Origin: Azohydromonas aeria
GTDB taxonomy: Bacteria > Pseudomonadota > Gammaproteobacteria > Burkholderiales > Burkholderiaceae_C
Reading direction: 5' to 3'
Assembly (NCBI RefSeq): GCF_009760915.1
Contig: NZ_VIDQ01000025.1
Location: 1 to 64,000 of the forward strand
Length of the DNA: 64,000 bases
Position 1 is the stretch's first letter, and every line of letters begins with the position of its first letter. Positions 30,141-44,071 of this stretch are shown here, in pieces. The notes below the pieces were generated by a model that was not told where the DNA came from, made no database searches, and saw only the letters and a list, made by a program, of their open reading frames with translations. Both the position numbers and the translations under genes were made by a program.

Positions 30141-30647
30141 ATGCAAGAGCGGTCCCGGCGTCCCGAGTTCCGCGACAGCTGGGCGGAGGACGAACACGAC
30201 AAGGAACTGGACGAGCGCGCGCCGCTGACGCGCGAGCAAGTCCTGGCCTTGCGCGAGCAATACCCGCTGCTGTCGCCGTGGCGGGTGGTCGCGGTTCAAG
30301 CCGCGGTGGGTCTGGTGGTGGCCGTCCTGGCGACGGTGATCACGGGCCGGTGGGCGGTCGGCTGGTCGGCGCTGTATGGCGCGGCGGCCGTGGTGGTGCC
30401 GGGGGCCCTGATGGTCCGCGGTCTCGCCAGGACCAAGGACATGCATCCCGGCACCATGGTGTTCGGCTTCATGTTCTGGGAGTTCATCAAGATCGGTGTC
30501 GCTGCCGCCATGCTGGTGGCCGCGGCGGTGGTCGTGCCTGACCTGAGCTGGCCGGCGTTGCTGGTGGCGATGGTGCTGTGCATGAAAGTCAACTGGCTGG
30601 CGCTGCTGTGGCAGGGCCGGGCGCGAGCAAGGAAAAAGAGAAGCTGA
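30141..30647 (+). CDS. atpI: ATP synthase subunit I
   Basis: The product is 168 residues. A charged cytosolic N-terminus of about 48 residues precedes four hydrophobic segments (for example VVAVQAAVGLVVAVLATVIT and VNWLALLW). AtpI is a small membrane protein that aids c-ring assembly and Mg2+ supply. The long hydrophilic N-terminus is typical of betaproteobacterial AtpI. It is the first gene of the operon, one base before atpB. Confidence 0.9.
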   Translation: MQERSRRPEFRDSWAEDEHDKELDERAPLTREQVLALREQYPLLSPWRVVAVQAAVGLVVAVLATVITGRWAVGWSALYGAAAVVVPGALMVRGLARTKDMHPGTMVFGFMFWEFIKIGVAAAMLVAAAVVVPDLSWPALLVAMVLCMKVNWLALLWQGRARARKKRS

Positions 30648-30648
30648 C

Positions 30649-31838
<1,190 letters not shown>

Positions 31839-31893
31839 TCCGGCTTTTCTCGTCGTTCCCGAACGCTAGTTTTCAACGAGAGAGGTCCGAGCC

Positions 31894-32364
31894 GTGAATC
31901 TGAACGCAACGTTGTTGGCGCAGATCGTCGTCTTCGTGATCTTGTGGTGGTTCACGATGAAGTTCGTGTGGCCGCCGATCACCAAGGCGCTCGACGAGCG
32001 CGCCCGGAAGGTCACCGAAGGCCTGGCCGCGGCCGACAAGGCCAAGGCCGAGCTGGCCACGGCCAACAAGCGCGTGGAGGCCCAGCTGGCCGAAGCGCGT
32101 GACGACGCCGCCCGCCGCCTGGCCGATGCCGAGCGCCTGGCGCAGTCGATGATCGAAGAGGCCAAGGGTCGCGCCAGCGAAGAGGGCGCCAAGATCGTCG
32201 CCGCGGCCCGGGCCGAGGCCGAGCAGGCCAGCGTGCGTGCCCGCGAGGCGCTGCGCGACGAGGTCGCCGCGCTGGCCGTCAAGGGTGCCGAGGCGATCCT
32301 GCGCCGTGAAGTCAACCCCGCGGTGCACGGCGAGCTGCTGTCGCGCCTGAAGAGCGAGCTCTGA
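31894..32364 (+). CDS. atpF: ATP synthase F0 subunit b
   Basis: The product is 156 residues from GTG 31894. One N-terminal transmembrane helix ([20 protein letters not shown]) is followed by a long Ala/Glu/Arg/Lys-rich helix forming the dimeric right-handed coiled coil of the outer stalk. AGAGAGG upstream serves as ribosome site. It links subunit a to delta. Confidence 0.95.
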   Translation: MNLNATLLAQIVVFVILWWFTMKFVWPPITKALDERARKVTEGLAAADKAKAELATANKRVEAQLAEARDDAARRLADAERLAQSMIEEAKGRASEEGAKIVAAARAEAEQASVRAREALRDEVAALAVKGAEAILRREVNPAVHGELLSRLKSEL

Positions 32365-32368
32365 CACT

Positions 32369-32902
32369 ATGGCTGAGCTTGCAACCATCGCCCGCCCCTA
32401 CGCGGAGGCGCTGTTCAAGACCATCATGGTCCAGGAACGCGCCGGTGCCCTCGAGCAGCTCGACCTGCTCGCGGCGCTGACCGCCGACCCCGAGGTGCGC
32501 CAGTTCGCCGCCGACCCGCGCACCAGCACCGAGCAGGTGATGAGCGTGGTCACCGGCGCGCTGCCCGCGCCGCTGTGGCCCGCGCTGCAGAACCTGCTGC
32601 GCACCATGCTCGAAAACGGTCGCCTGGTGGCGCTGCCCGAGGTGGCGTCGCAGTACCGCGCGCTGGTCAACGCCGGCAGCGGCGTCTCCGACGCGCTGGT
32701 CTACAGCGCCTTCCCGATCGACGAGGCGCAGGGCGCCGAGGTGCTGGCCGCGCTCGAAAAGCGCTTCGGTCGCAAGCTCAACGCCACGGTGCAGATCGAT
32801 CCCTCGCTCATCGGCGGCATCCGCGTGGTGGTCGGCGACGAGGTCTATGACAGCTCCGTCAAGGCCCGCCTGGAACAGATGAAGGTGGCGCTCACGGCCT
32901 GA
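32369..32902 (+). CDS. atpH: ATP synthase F1 subunit delta
   Basis: The product is 177 residues. The N-terminal helical bundle begins [12 protein letters not shown]. The C-terminal domain carries the conserved end [20 protein letters not shown] and [14 protein letters not shown]. It caps the alpha3-beta3 head and binds subunit b. It is followed by a 138-bp gap before atpA, the widest in the operon; the gap has no gene I can support. Confidence 0.95.
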   Translation: MAELATIARPYAEALFKTIMVQERAGALEQLDLLAALTADPEVRQFAADPRTSTEQVMSVVTGALPAPLWPALQNLLRTMLENGRLVALPEVASQYRALVNAGSGVSDALVYSAFPIDEAQGAEVLAALEKRFGRKLNATVQIDPSLIGGIRVVVGDEVYDSSVKARLEQMKVALTA

Positions 32903-33040
32903 TGTGGAAAGGAAGCGGCAGGGCGCCGCGCCGCAACAAGCACCGGCGCGCCCCCTGCTGCGCATCCCGCACCCGAGCCAACAGCCAGCCACCCCCGCCA
33001 CCGCTGCCGCCCAACGAGGCAAGCAGCCTGGGAGAACACG

Positions 33041-34594
<1,554 letters not shown>

Positions 34595-34634
34595 GTCACC
34601 GGCCTAGAGCACAAGTCCGAGAAGGAGTCAGTCC

Positions 34635-36945
<2,311 letters not shown>

Positions 36946-37051
36946 GGCCAGTCGCGGCCGCAACCGTCCGGCGCTTGACTGAGCCGGGTGGCGCGGCGGC
37001 CGCTGCTCCTTTCGCACGCAGCTTCTTCCTTTTCGCATCAAGGACCCGCAC

Positions 37052-37471
37052 ATGGCCACCATTCACGTCGACGTCGTCTCCGCCGAAGAGCTGATCTTCA
37101 GCGGCGAGGCGAAGTTCGTCGCGCTGCCGGGCGAGAACGGCGAGCTGGGCATCCTGCCCCGCCACACGCCGCTGATCACCCGCATCAAGCCCGGCGCGGT
37201 GCGCATCGAGCGCGCCGACACCGGCGAGGAGGAGTTCGTGTTCGTCGCCGGCGGCATCCTGGAGGTGCAGCCGGGCACGGTCACGGTGCTCGCCGACACC
37301 GCCATCCGCGGCCATGACCTCGACGAGGCCAAGGCCAACGAGGCCAAGCGCCTGGCCGAGGAAGCGATGAAGAACGCCAAGAGCGACATCGACTTCGCCA
37401 CCGCGCAGAGCGAGTTTGCCGCCATGGCCGCGCAGCTCGCGGCGCTGCGCAAGTTCCGCGGCAAGCGCTGA
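37052..37471 (+). CDS. atpC: ATP synthase F1 subunit epsilon
   Basis: The product is 139 residues. The N-terminal beta sandwich ([20 protein letters not shown] and [19 protein letters not shown]) and the C-terminal helical hairpin ([18 protein letters not shown]...) are complete, so inhibitory regulation of ATP hydrolysis is possible. It is the last operon gene, followed by a terminator at 37521. Confidence 0.96.
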   Translation: MATIHVDVVSAEELIFSGEAKFVALPGENGELGILPRHTPLITRIKPGAVRIERADTGEEEFVFVAGGILEVQPGTVTVLADTAIRGHDLDEAKANEAKRLAEEAMKNAKSDIDFATAQSEFAAMAAQLAALRKFRGKR

Positions 37472-37520
37472 AGCCCACCGGCCCGGCCGTCCCGGCCGCG
37501 CCCGCAGCTCCCCATCCGAA

Positions 37521-37557
37521 AAGCCCGCCCGGCGCAAGCCCGGCGGGCTTCGTGTTT
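37521..37557 (+). terminator. Terminator of the atp operon
   Basis: A 9-bp stem, AAGCCCGCC (37521-37529) with GGCGGGCTT (37542-37550), has a 12-nt loop and a short T-rich tail. It lies 50 bp after atpC. Confidence 0.75.
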
Positions 37558-37599
37558 ACTGGCGGCCGTTTTCCGCTCGCGGCGCCGCCCGAAGTCCCC

Positions 37600-39534
37600 A
37601 TGTCCGCCGTTTCCGATACCGCCGCCGCTGCCGCCGGCCCGCGCGTGCTGTCGCTCATCCCGCCGATGACGCAGCTCAACACGCCGTACCCCTCCACCGC
37701 CTACCTCACCGGCTTCCTGCGCGCGCGCGGCGTCAGCGCGGCGCAGGACGACCTGGCGCTGAAGCTCGTGCTGCGGCTGTTGTCGCGCCCGGGGCTGCAG
37801 CGGCTGCGCGAGGCGGCGGAGGCCCTGCCGGCGAAGAAGCGCACGCAGCGCGTGGCGGCCTTCCTGGAGCGCTTCGACGACTACGCCGGCACGGTCGAGC
37901 GCGCCATCCGCTTCCTGCAGGGGCGCGACGCGACGCTGGCGCACCGCATCGCCGCGCGCGGCTTCCTGCCCGAAGGGCCGCGGTTCCAGGCGCTGGAGGT
38001 GTACGGCGACGCCGAGGGCGACGACCCGCTGGCCTGGGCCTTCGGCGCCCTGGGCCTGAACGACCGCGCCAAGCACCTGGCCACGCTCTACCTCGACGAC
38101 CTGGCCGACGTGCTGCGCGAGGCGGTGGACGGCCGCTTCGAGTTCGTGCGCTACGCCGAGTCGCTGGCCGCGGCGCAGGCCAGCTTCGACCCGCTGGCCG
38201 ACGCGCTGGCGGCACCGCCCAATCTCATCGACCAGACGCTGCAGGCGCTGGCACTGGAGGCGCTGGAGGCGCACCGGCCCGACGTGGTGCTGCTGTCGGT
38301 GCCCTTTCCCGGCTCGGTCTATGGCGCGCTGCGCATCGCGCAGGCGGTGAAGGCGGCGCGGCCGGACGTGGCGGTGGTGCTGGGCGGCGGCTTCGTCAAC
38401 ACCGAGCTGCGCGAGCTGAAGGAACCGCGCGTCTTCGACCACGTGGATTTCGTGACGCTGGACGCCGGCGAGCGCCCGCTCCTGGCGCTGCTGGAACATC
38501 TGCAAGGCAAGCGCTCGCGCCAGCGCCTGGTGCGCACCTACGTGCGCGACGCCGAAGGGCTGGTGCGCTACGTGAACTTCCCCGAGCCCGACGTGCCGTT
38601 CGCGGACGTGGGCACGCCGACCTGGGACGGGCTGCCGCTGGGGGACTACCTGTCGCTGCTGGACATGCTCAACCCCATGCACCGGCTCTGGAGCGACGGG
38701 CGCTGGAACAAGCTCACCGTGGCGCAGGGCTGCTACTGGAAGAAGTGCAGCTTCTGCGACGTGAGCCTGGACTACATCGCGCGCTACGAGGGCGCGGAGG
38801 CCAGCGTGCTGGCCGACCGCATCGAGGCCATCGTGGCCGAGACCGGGCAGACCGGCTTTCACTTCGTGGACGAGGCGGCGCCGCCCAAGGCGCTCAAGGC
38901 GCTGGCCACCGAGCTGCTGCGGCGCGACCTGCGCATCTCGTGGTGGGGCAACGTGCGCTTCGAGAAGACCTTCACGCCGGATCTCTGCGAGCTGCTGGCC
39001 GAGAGCGGCTGCATCGCGATCTCGGGCGGGCTGGAAGTGGCGTCGGACCGGCTGCTGAAGCTGATGAACAAGGGCGTGTCGGTGGCGCAGGTGGCGCGCG
39101 TGACGCGGGCCTTTGCCGAGTCGGGCGTGATGGTGCACGCCTACCTGATGTACGGCTTCCCGACGCAGACGGTGCAGGACACGGTGGACGCGCTGGAGTA
39201 CGTGCGCCAGCTGTTCGAGGCCGGCTGCATCCACTCCGGCTTCTTCCACCGCTTCGCCTGCACGGTGCACTCGCCGGTGGGGCTGGACCCGGCGGCCTTC
39301 GGCATCCGGTTGAAGCCGCTGCCCGAAGGCGGCTTCGCGCGCAACGACGTGGGCTTCATCGACCCCACGGGCACCGACCACAACGCGCTGGGCCGCGCTC
39401 TGAAGAAGGCGATCTACAACTTCATGCACGGCAACCTGCTGGAGGCCGACGTGCGCAGCTGGTTCGACGTGCGGGTGCCGCGGCCGACGGTGCCGAAGGG
39501 GTTTATTCAAAGGGCGCTGGAGCAGCGCGGGTAG
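37600..39534 (+). CDS. B12-binding-type radical SAM protein
   Basis: The product is 644 residues from ATG 37600. The N-terminal third is helical with a probable cobalamin-binding Rossmann-like fold (PDVVLLSVPFPGSVYGALRI, VAVVLGGGFVNTEL, about residues 210-290). The radical SAM core follows with the cluster motif CYWKKCSFC at about 380. This has four residues between the first two cysteines (CX4CX2C) where CX3CX2C is the standard. SAM-binding features include HFVDEAAPP, ISWWGNVRFEK and ISGGLEVASDRLL. No iron-sulfur SPASM extension is evident. Substrate is unknown. It stands alone between the atp terminator and the DUF262 gene. Confidence 0.85.
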   Translation: MSAVSDTAAAAAGPRVLSLIPPMTQLNTPYPSTAYLTGFLRARGVSAAQDDLALKLVLRLLSRPGLQRLREAAEALPAKKRTQRVAAFLERFDDYAGTVERAIRFLQGRDATLAHRIAARGFLPEGPRFQALEVYGDAEGDDPLAWAFGALGLNDRAKHLATLYLDDLADVLREAVDGRFEFVRYAESLAAAQASFDPLADALAAPPNLIDQTLQALALEALEAHRPDVVLLSVPFPGSVYGALRIAQAVKAARPDVAVVLGGGFVNTELRELKEPRVFDHVDFVTLDAGERPLLALLEHLQGKRSRQRLVRTYVRDAEGLVRYVNFPEPDVPFADVGTPTWDGLPLGDYLSLLDMLNPMHRLWSDGRWNKLTVAQGCYWKKCSFCDVSLDYIARYEGAEASVLADRIEAIVAETGQTGFHFVDEAAPPKALKALATELLRRDLRISWWGNVRFEKTFTPDLCELLAESGCIAISGGLEVASDRLLKLMNKGVSVAQVARVTRAFAESGVMVHAYLMYGFPTQTVQDTVDALEYVRQLFEAGCIHSGFFHRFACTVHSPVGLDPAAFGIRLKPLPEGGFARNDVGFIDPTGTDHNALGRALKKAIYNFMHGNLLEADVRSWFDVRVPRPTVPKGFIQRALEQRG

Positions 39535-39538
39535 GGGC

Positions 39539-39562
39539 CGGCGCAGGCTGCAACCTGCGCCG
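39539..39562. terminator. Bidirectional hairpin between convergent genes
   Basis: A 9-bp perfect stem, CGGCGCAGG (39539-39547) with CCTGCGCCG (39554-39562), and a 6-nt loop fill most of the 39-bp gap between the radical SAM and DUF262 stop codons. There is no T-run, so termination strength is uncertain. Confidence 0.5.
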
Positions 39563-39573
39563 TCGGCGACGTT

Positions 39574-41370
39574 CTAAAGGCTTTCGTAGTAGGTACGAAT
39601 CTTTCTCGCCATCAATGCACGCCGCATGGAAAGAAACTCGGGATAGTCCGCCACGGTCATCTTCACGACATCGTGAGGCAGGCAATTGGCGTTCAGGTTG
39701 GCATGAAGATTCTCAATGTGGTCGATGCTGCCGAGTTTCAGGGGCTGACCCTCGCATTGCGCCATCACGCCGGCAAAGTAAACGTCCGGAGACTTGCTGC
39801 CGATCTTGATGTTGATCGAATCCTGCATGAAGGCGTAATTGGCGATCTGGTTGTACTCGGTGCGGGTCTTTCCCGCGTCTTTCAGCAGTTTCCGCGGGAA
39901 AATGTGATGAACGTCGCCGAGATTGGTCACCAAGTCGCGCACCGTGACATCGCGCGACAGCATGCCCCGGTCGTTGGCCTTGACCTGGGCTGCAACGAAA
40001 ACCCAGAACAAAGGGTGGTTGGTGGAGGCAACATTCAATTCCTGAATCAGGCCAATATTCCAGAATGCATCTGACAGTTCCGCCTGCTCGGTACGCTCCA
40101 GGACGGCGGAAAAATCATTCTCTTCAATCAGCCTCAGGTCGCGCTCGAATTGTGTCTCAGCCGCGCCGGAGAAGCGGCTGGTCAGGATGGACAGCACGAA
40201 CCAGCGTTGCACCAGGCGCTCGATTTTTCCCTCGTCCACACCGCGGCGGCGCAAGCTCAGATAAAGGGCATAGGCGAAATTCAGGGCGTTCTGCGAGCGC
40301 ACCATGGCGCTGGAAATAAAGCCGGCCGACTTGATGATGATGACGAACCGCTGAAAGTGCGTTTCGTTGATGAAGCGTCGGACACCTTCCGCCAGCTTGC
40401 CGAACGAGGCCTCGGCAATGTCTTCCTCGAACTGCTTGGTGGCGAAGTTGCGCCCTGATAGCAGGCTCACCAGGTCGGACAGCTTGCCACGCCCGAACTC
40501 GGTGCCAAACGTCACCCTCAGCACGTCGGTGTAGCTGGGGTCGTAGAGATTGTCGTTGTCGTGGCGCAGCCAGCCCATTTGCTGGAAATAGTCGGTGGTT
40601 GCGAATTCCTTGTCACGCTCCTTGAGTTGCTCATGGAATCCCGGTTCCTTGGCCAGATGGCAAAAATAGTCGATGGCCTTGCGCAATGTCGGGCCGCCAT
40701 ACTTGGCATCAGCCGCGATCTTGGACATGGCGAAGTCGGCTTGGGACAGGATCGTGCCCTTGGAGTTGATTCGTATGAATATCTCGGTGACCGTCTCGAT
40801 GTCGAGGTCGTGATTCAGTTCAATGAGTCCGATCTGCTTGGTTGCGATATCGCTTAGCGTTTGAAGTGACTGCTGAACCTGCTCCGTGTCGACATTCGGG
40901 TTTGTGGATGTGTATTGATTGAATGCCTTGAACAGGTTGACCTTGCCGCTGAGAATGGGCGCTACATCAGGTATCCAGGTGGGGTTCTTTTCGATGGCGG
41001 GGTTGGTGACTTCAAATTCCTGAGTCAGCGGGTTGAAGGCTATTCTTATGGTGACCTTGCAGTATTCCTTGTTGATCACTTGCTGGCCCAGCACCGCCGC
41101 GGTGAGCGCCGTCACGCGCTGCTGGCCGTCAATCAGGATCATCTTGCCCTGCGCCGTCTGGCCATTCTTGAGCTTGACATCCGGATTTCGCCATGCAATC
41201 AGGTAGCCGACCGGAAAGCCTTTGTAGAGCGAATCGAGCAAATCACGCACCTGCGTAGCATCCCAGACGAAAGGACGCTGAATTTCAGGAATCGCGATTT
41301 CGCCTTCGCGAACCTTGGACAGGATGCCTTCGATCATGTGCTGATTCACGGCGTAACGCTGAACGGCCAT
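39574..41370 (-). CDS. Fused GmrSD-like DUF262/HNH-type protein, probable defence nuclease
   Basis: The product is 598 residues from ATG 41370, with GGGAG 6 nt upstream. The N-terminal DUF262 (GmrS-like, ParB/Srx fold) domain has AIPEIQRPFVWDATQVRDLL and the signature ILIDGQQRVTAL (residues about 78-89). The C-terminal domain has DVHHIFPRKLL (about 486) followed by EYNQIANYAFM, an HNH/DUF1524 (GmrD-like) pattern. GmrSD proteins are type IV, modification-dependent restriction systems that cut DNA with modified cytosines. Here both halves are one chain and no methylase or partner is nearby. The gene is visibly richer in A/T than its neighbours, which suggests horizontal gain. The target is unknown. 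Confidence 0.85.
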   Translation of the reverse strand: MAVQRYAVNQHMIEGILSKVREGEIAIPEIQRPFVWDATQVRDLLDSLYKGFPVGYLIAWRNPDVKLKNGQTAQGKMILIDGQQRVTALTAAVLGQQVINKEYCKVTIRIAFNPLTQEFEVTNPAIEKNPTWIPDVAPILSGKVNLFKAFNQYTSTNPNVDTEQVQQSLQTLSDIATKQIGLIELNHDLDIETVTEIFIRINSKGTILSQADFAMSKIAADAKYGGPTLRKAIDYFCHLAKEPGFHEQLKERDKEFATTDYFQQMGWLRHDNDNLYDPSYTDVLRVTFGTEFGRGKLSDLVSLLSGRNFATKQFEEDIAEASFGKLAEGVRRFINETHFQRFVIIIKSAGFISSAMVRSQNALNFAYALYLSLRRRGVDEGKIERLVQRWFVLSILTSRFSGAAETQFERDLRLIEENDFSAVLERTEQAELSDAFWNIGLIQELNVASTNHPLFWVFVAAQVKANDRGMLSRDVTVRDLVTNLGDVHHIFPRKLLKDAGKTRTEYNQIANYAFMQDSINIKIGSKSPDVYFAGVMAQCEGQPLKLGSIDHIENLHANLNANCLPHDVVKMTVADYPEFLSMRRALMARKIRTYYESL

Positions 41371-41446
41371 GTTTTCTCCCTCGGTCAATTCGATATTGGT
41401 AGTGAAAGCGGTTTGGTGTTAATCAGGTTGCCCGGCGCATTGCTGG

Positions 41447-42067
41447 TCAGGACAAGCCGGCTGGCGCTGGAAATCCCGCGTACTCGCTTGCGTGCGATCC
41501 GGCGTGATTCGGCATGCCCGGCTTGGTCAAACAGCCCCTGGGCGCCACGTAGCTGTCGATGCGCCGCAGCGGCTGCTCGTGCCAGCTGATGTTGAAGGCC
41601 GCCAGCTTCGGGAAGAAGTACAGGCTGCTGTAGGGCAGGTGGTCGTGGATCCACCAAGCCATATCGGTCCAGCGTCCGCCGCGCTCGACGTGGTCCGCCA
41701 GCCAGGGCAGCACGATGCAGGCCGTGGCGCCGCGGCCGCGGTCGTCGGGCAGGTCCCAGATGTGGCCGGCGCGGTTGGCCTCGTTGCTGGCGCAGTTGAG
41801 CCCGTTGCGGTTGCCGAAGTCGTTGACCGCCGGCGAGCGGTAGCCCGAGCGGACGTGCACGCGGCCGAAGGTGGCCTGCAGCGGCTCCAGCAGCCGCTCG
41901 CACAGCTCGCGGCCCGCCGCGATGGCGGCGTCCGGGTCGTCGGGCAGGTTGTGCAGCTGGTGCCAGGCAGCGATCTCGCTGTGCAGGAAGTCGCGCATGA
42001 AGAAGTGGCGCGACAGGCGCTCGCGGCCGAGGTTTTCGAGCTGCTCGTAGGACGTGACCGGTTTCAT
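41447..42067 (-). CDS. Peptidase M15-like protein
   Basis: The product is 206 residues. FFMRDFLHSEIAAWHQLHNL, the SGYRSPAVN segment (residues 74-82) and AGHIWDLPDDRG (100-111) resemble the peptidase M15A / Hedgehog-type fold, in which SGYRSP and a following His-x-x-x-Asp bind zinc. The second half of the zinc site is not standard: HxxGxAxD is replaced by GHIWDLPD, and HDHLPYSSLYF (141-151) may supply the other ligands. It could therefore be a divergent peptidase or a non-catalytic relative. No signal peptide is present, which is odd for a wall hydrolase and would suit a phage-derived protein. It lies 76 bp upstream of the DUF262 gene, same strand. Confidence 0.6.
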   Translation of the reverse strand: MKPVTSYEQLENLGRERLSRHFFMRDFLHSEIAAWHQLHNLPDDPDAAIAAGRELCERLLEPLQATFGRVHVRSGYRSPAVNDFGNRNGLNCASNEANRAGHIWDLPDDRGRGATACIVLPWLADHVERGGRWTDMAWWIHDHLPYSSLYFFPKLAAFNISWHEQPLRRIDSYVAPRGCLTKPGMPNHAGSHASEYAGFPAPAGLS

Positions 42068-42266
42068 CTCTGCTCGGCTCCTTCAGGGAATGCGTGACTG
42101 CAGCGAGGCTGGGCGGCGTCGGACTCCTGGATACCGCTCCCATCAGCAAGAACTCTCAGCCGAGCCGTGGTCGCCGCAAGTTGTTGTCGGATGCTCATCG
42201 GGCGCGCGTGCTCCTGCAGGGGACTGTCGGCAGCCAAGCTAGCAGCGACGCTTGACGGCCGGAATA

Positions 42267-42360
42267 GCCGTTCCCTCCTGCTGCCCACGGGACAAAGCTG
42301 GGGGTTCTTCGGAGTTCAAAGCTCCCGTGCGGTGCAGGGCTGCTCCCTGGCACTGTGTCC
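42267..42360 (+). repeat. Upstream element, copy 1 (in the 42068-42450 gap)
   Basis: This 94-bp stretch shares ordered blocks with 44072-44197: GCCG(C)TTCC(C)TCCTGC, GGACAAAGCTG, T(T/C)CAAAGCTCCC and TGGCA-n-n-GTGTCC. It lies in a 383-bp divergent gap between the M15-like gene and the lipoprotein gene. The remainder of the gap shows no gene; an AT-rich near-palindrome, ATCGAATATCGAT, at about 42393-42405 is the only other feature. Confidence 0.6.
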
Positions 42361-42450
42361 GGGGAAACTTCAGGGCCGACTCGCGACGATTGATCGAATA
42401 TCGATTCGCTTGTTCTTCGGCGGAGTGTCCATTCATTCAAGGAGCCGCTG

Positions 42451-43338
42451 ATGCCTGAATATGGCAAAATCAATTCCGATGTGACTCCGAAGCGACGCGA
42501 GCAAACCTTGAGGATCATTATTCTCTTGGGCATGGTCATGGCTCTCGCCGGTTGCGCACACCCTGTCAATATCTCTCCCAATGCCGCTGTGGTCACGCGC
42601 TCTCCTGACCTACCGCCGCGTGTCAGGCACAACGTGGGATTTTTTCTGCCGCTTGAACTCATGAATCTCGAGGTGACAACGCCGGGCGGCGGCGGCGACA
42701 GTGTCCGGTATTTTCCGTACCGGGATATGGAGTCGGGCTACCAGTACATGCTTTCCAACGTGTTCGAGAACGTGGTCAGGCTGAGCGCGGTCGGCAGTGC
42801 CGAGGACTTGGCCCGGCAGGGCGTCAAGGTCGTCGTCACCCCGACGCTGGTCACGAATTCCGGCTCGACGAATACCCTCACGTGGTCGCCCACCCATTTC
42901 ACCGTGGACTTGACAAGCCAGGTGCGGGACGCTTCCGGCAAGTCACTGGGCAACCCGCGTGTCGTGGGCAACGGCCGCACCAATGGTGCTCTCATCACGG
43001 ATTTCGACTTTGGAAAATCCGGGCGCTTGGCCATGGAGGATGCACTAAGGAAAATGCAGCAGGCGCTGCTGGAAATCAAATATGAACCTGTTGCGCCCGG
43101 GTCCGTGGCGCCGGCCGTGGCGTCGGCCCCGGCGCCGCGACTGACATCCGGATTCGTCGCGCCGGCGATTTCCTCCAGCATGGTGGCGCCAGCCATGTCG
43201 TCAGGTTTCGTCGCGCCGTCTCCCAATGCCGACAACGTGACCGCCAGGCTTGAAAAACTGAAACAGCTTTTCGACCGAAAGCTGATCAACCGGGAGGCCT
43301 ACCAGCAGAAGAAAAAGGAAATCCTGGAAGGCCTTTGA
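42451..43338 (+). CDS. Lipoprotein with C-terminal SHOCT-like domain
   Basis: The product is 295 residues from ATG 42451, supported by AAGGAG at 42438-42443. The lipobox MALAGC follows an unusually long polar N-region, giving a lipid-anchored envelope protein. The mature domain (about 35-210) is not recognised; it contains RYFPYRDMESGYQYMLSNVF and KVVVTPTLVTNSGS, resembling small lipoproteins of unknown function. A low-complexity linker with SGFVAPA-type repeats (about 220-258) leads to NVTARLEKLKQLFDRKLINR then EAYQQKKKEILEGL, a SHOCT-like oligomerisation/tether helix pair. GC content is lower than in the core genes. Confidence 0.75.
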   Translation: MPEYGKINSDVTPKRREQTLRIIILLGMVMALAGCAHPVNISPNAAVVTRSPDLPPRVRHNVGFFLPLELMNLEVTTPGGGGDSVRYFPYRDMESGYQYMLSNVFENVVRLSAVGSAEDLARQGVKVVVTPTLVTNSGSTNTLTWSPTHFTVDLTSQVRDASGKSLGNPRVVGNGRTNGALITDFDFGKSGRLAMEDALRKMQQALLEIKYEPVAPGSVAPAVASAPAPRLTSGFVAPAISSSMVAPAMSSGFVAPSPNADNVTARLEKLKQLFDRKLINREAYQQKKKEILEGL

Positions 43339-43350
43339 ATTCGTGCCGTC

Positions 43351-43965
43351 TCACCCGTTCTCCACCCAGTCAAACTCCATCTGCCGCGCCGTGCGCTCGG
43401 CCAGTTCGCGCGAGTGCAGCCGCTCCACCAGGTGCAGCGCCATGTCGATGCCGGCGGAGATGCCGGCGCTGGTGACGAAGCGGCCCTGGTCCACCCAGCG
43501 CACGCCCTCGCGCACCGTCACGGCCGGAAACGTCCGGCGCAGGTCCTCGACGTCCTCCCAGTGCGTCGTCGCCTCCAGGCCGTCCAGGCAGCCGGTCTTC
43601 GCCAGCAGGAAGGCGCCGGTGCAGACGCTGGCCACCAGCGGCACAGCCGCGCACTGCGCCTGCAGCCAGGCGATCACGTCGGGCTTGTCGAGCTCGGCCG
43701 TGACCACGCCCCCGGGGACGATCAGGCCGTCCAGCGGCGGGTGCTCCGACAGGCTGGCATCCGGCTCGATCTTCAGCCCGGCGCGGGCGCGCACCGGCGC
43801 GCGCGTGCGGCCGAGGGTGCGGACCTCGAACAGCGGCGGCACGCCGGCCGGCGCCTGGCGGCCGTGCACGCGCGCGGCGGTGGTCAGCACCTCGTAGGGG
43901 CCGGCGAAGTCGAGCACCTCGACCTGGTCGAAGACGTAGAGGCCGATCTGGAGGGGAGCGGGCAT
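43351..43965 (-). CDS. DJ-1/PfpI family protein
   Basis: The product is 204 residues from ATG 43965. The fold is a class I glutamine-amidotransferase-like domain: IGLYVFDQVEVLDFAGPYEV, LDGLIVPGGV, then the nucleophile elbow VASVCTGAFLLAKTG with Cys115 and His135 in EATTHWEDVED. The pattern is close to isonitrile hydratase and to the sensor half of AraC-type regulators (GATase1-HTH), but no HTH is attached. Substrate unknown. It ends 12 bp from the convergent lipoprotein gene. Confidence 0.85.
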   Translation of the reverse strand: MPAPLQIGLYVFDQVEVLDFAGPYEVLTTAARVHGRQAPAGVPPLFEVRTLGRTRAPVRARAGLKIEPDASLSEHPPLDGLIVPGGVVTAELDKPDVIAWLQAQCAAVPLVASVCTGAFLLAKTGCLDGLEATTHWEDVEDLRRTFPAVTVREGVRWVDQGRFVTSAGISAGIDMALHLVERLHSRELAERTARQMEFDWVENG

Positions 43966-44071
43966 GGCGTGGGGTTCCGGATGTCGTGGGCTGCCAAGAC
44001 TACGGGCGCGCGGCACCGCGCCCCAGCATCGAATCGGACACGCGGCGCCCGATTCCGGACAGGCGGCCATG

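Noticed and set aside
32903-33040. Extra small gene between atpH and atpA
   Set aside because: The frame beginning at 32902 runs past the atpA start in another frame and has an Arg/Pro-rich, featureless product.
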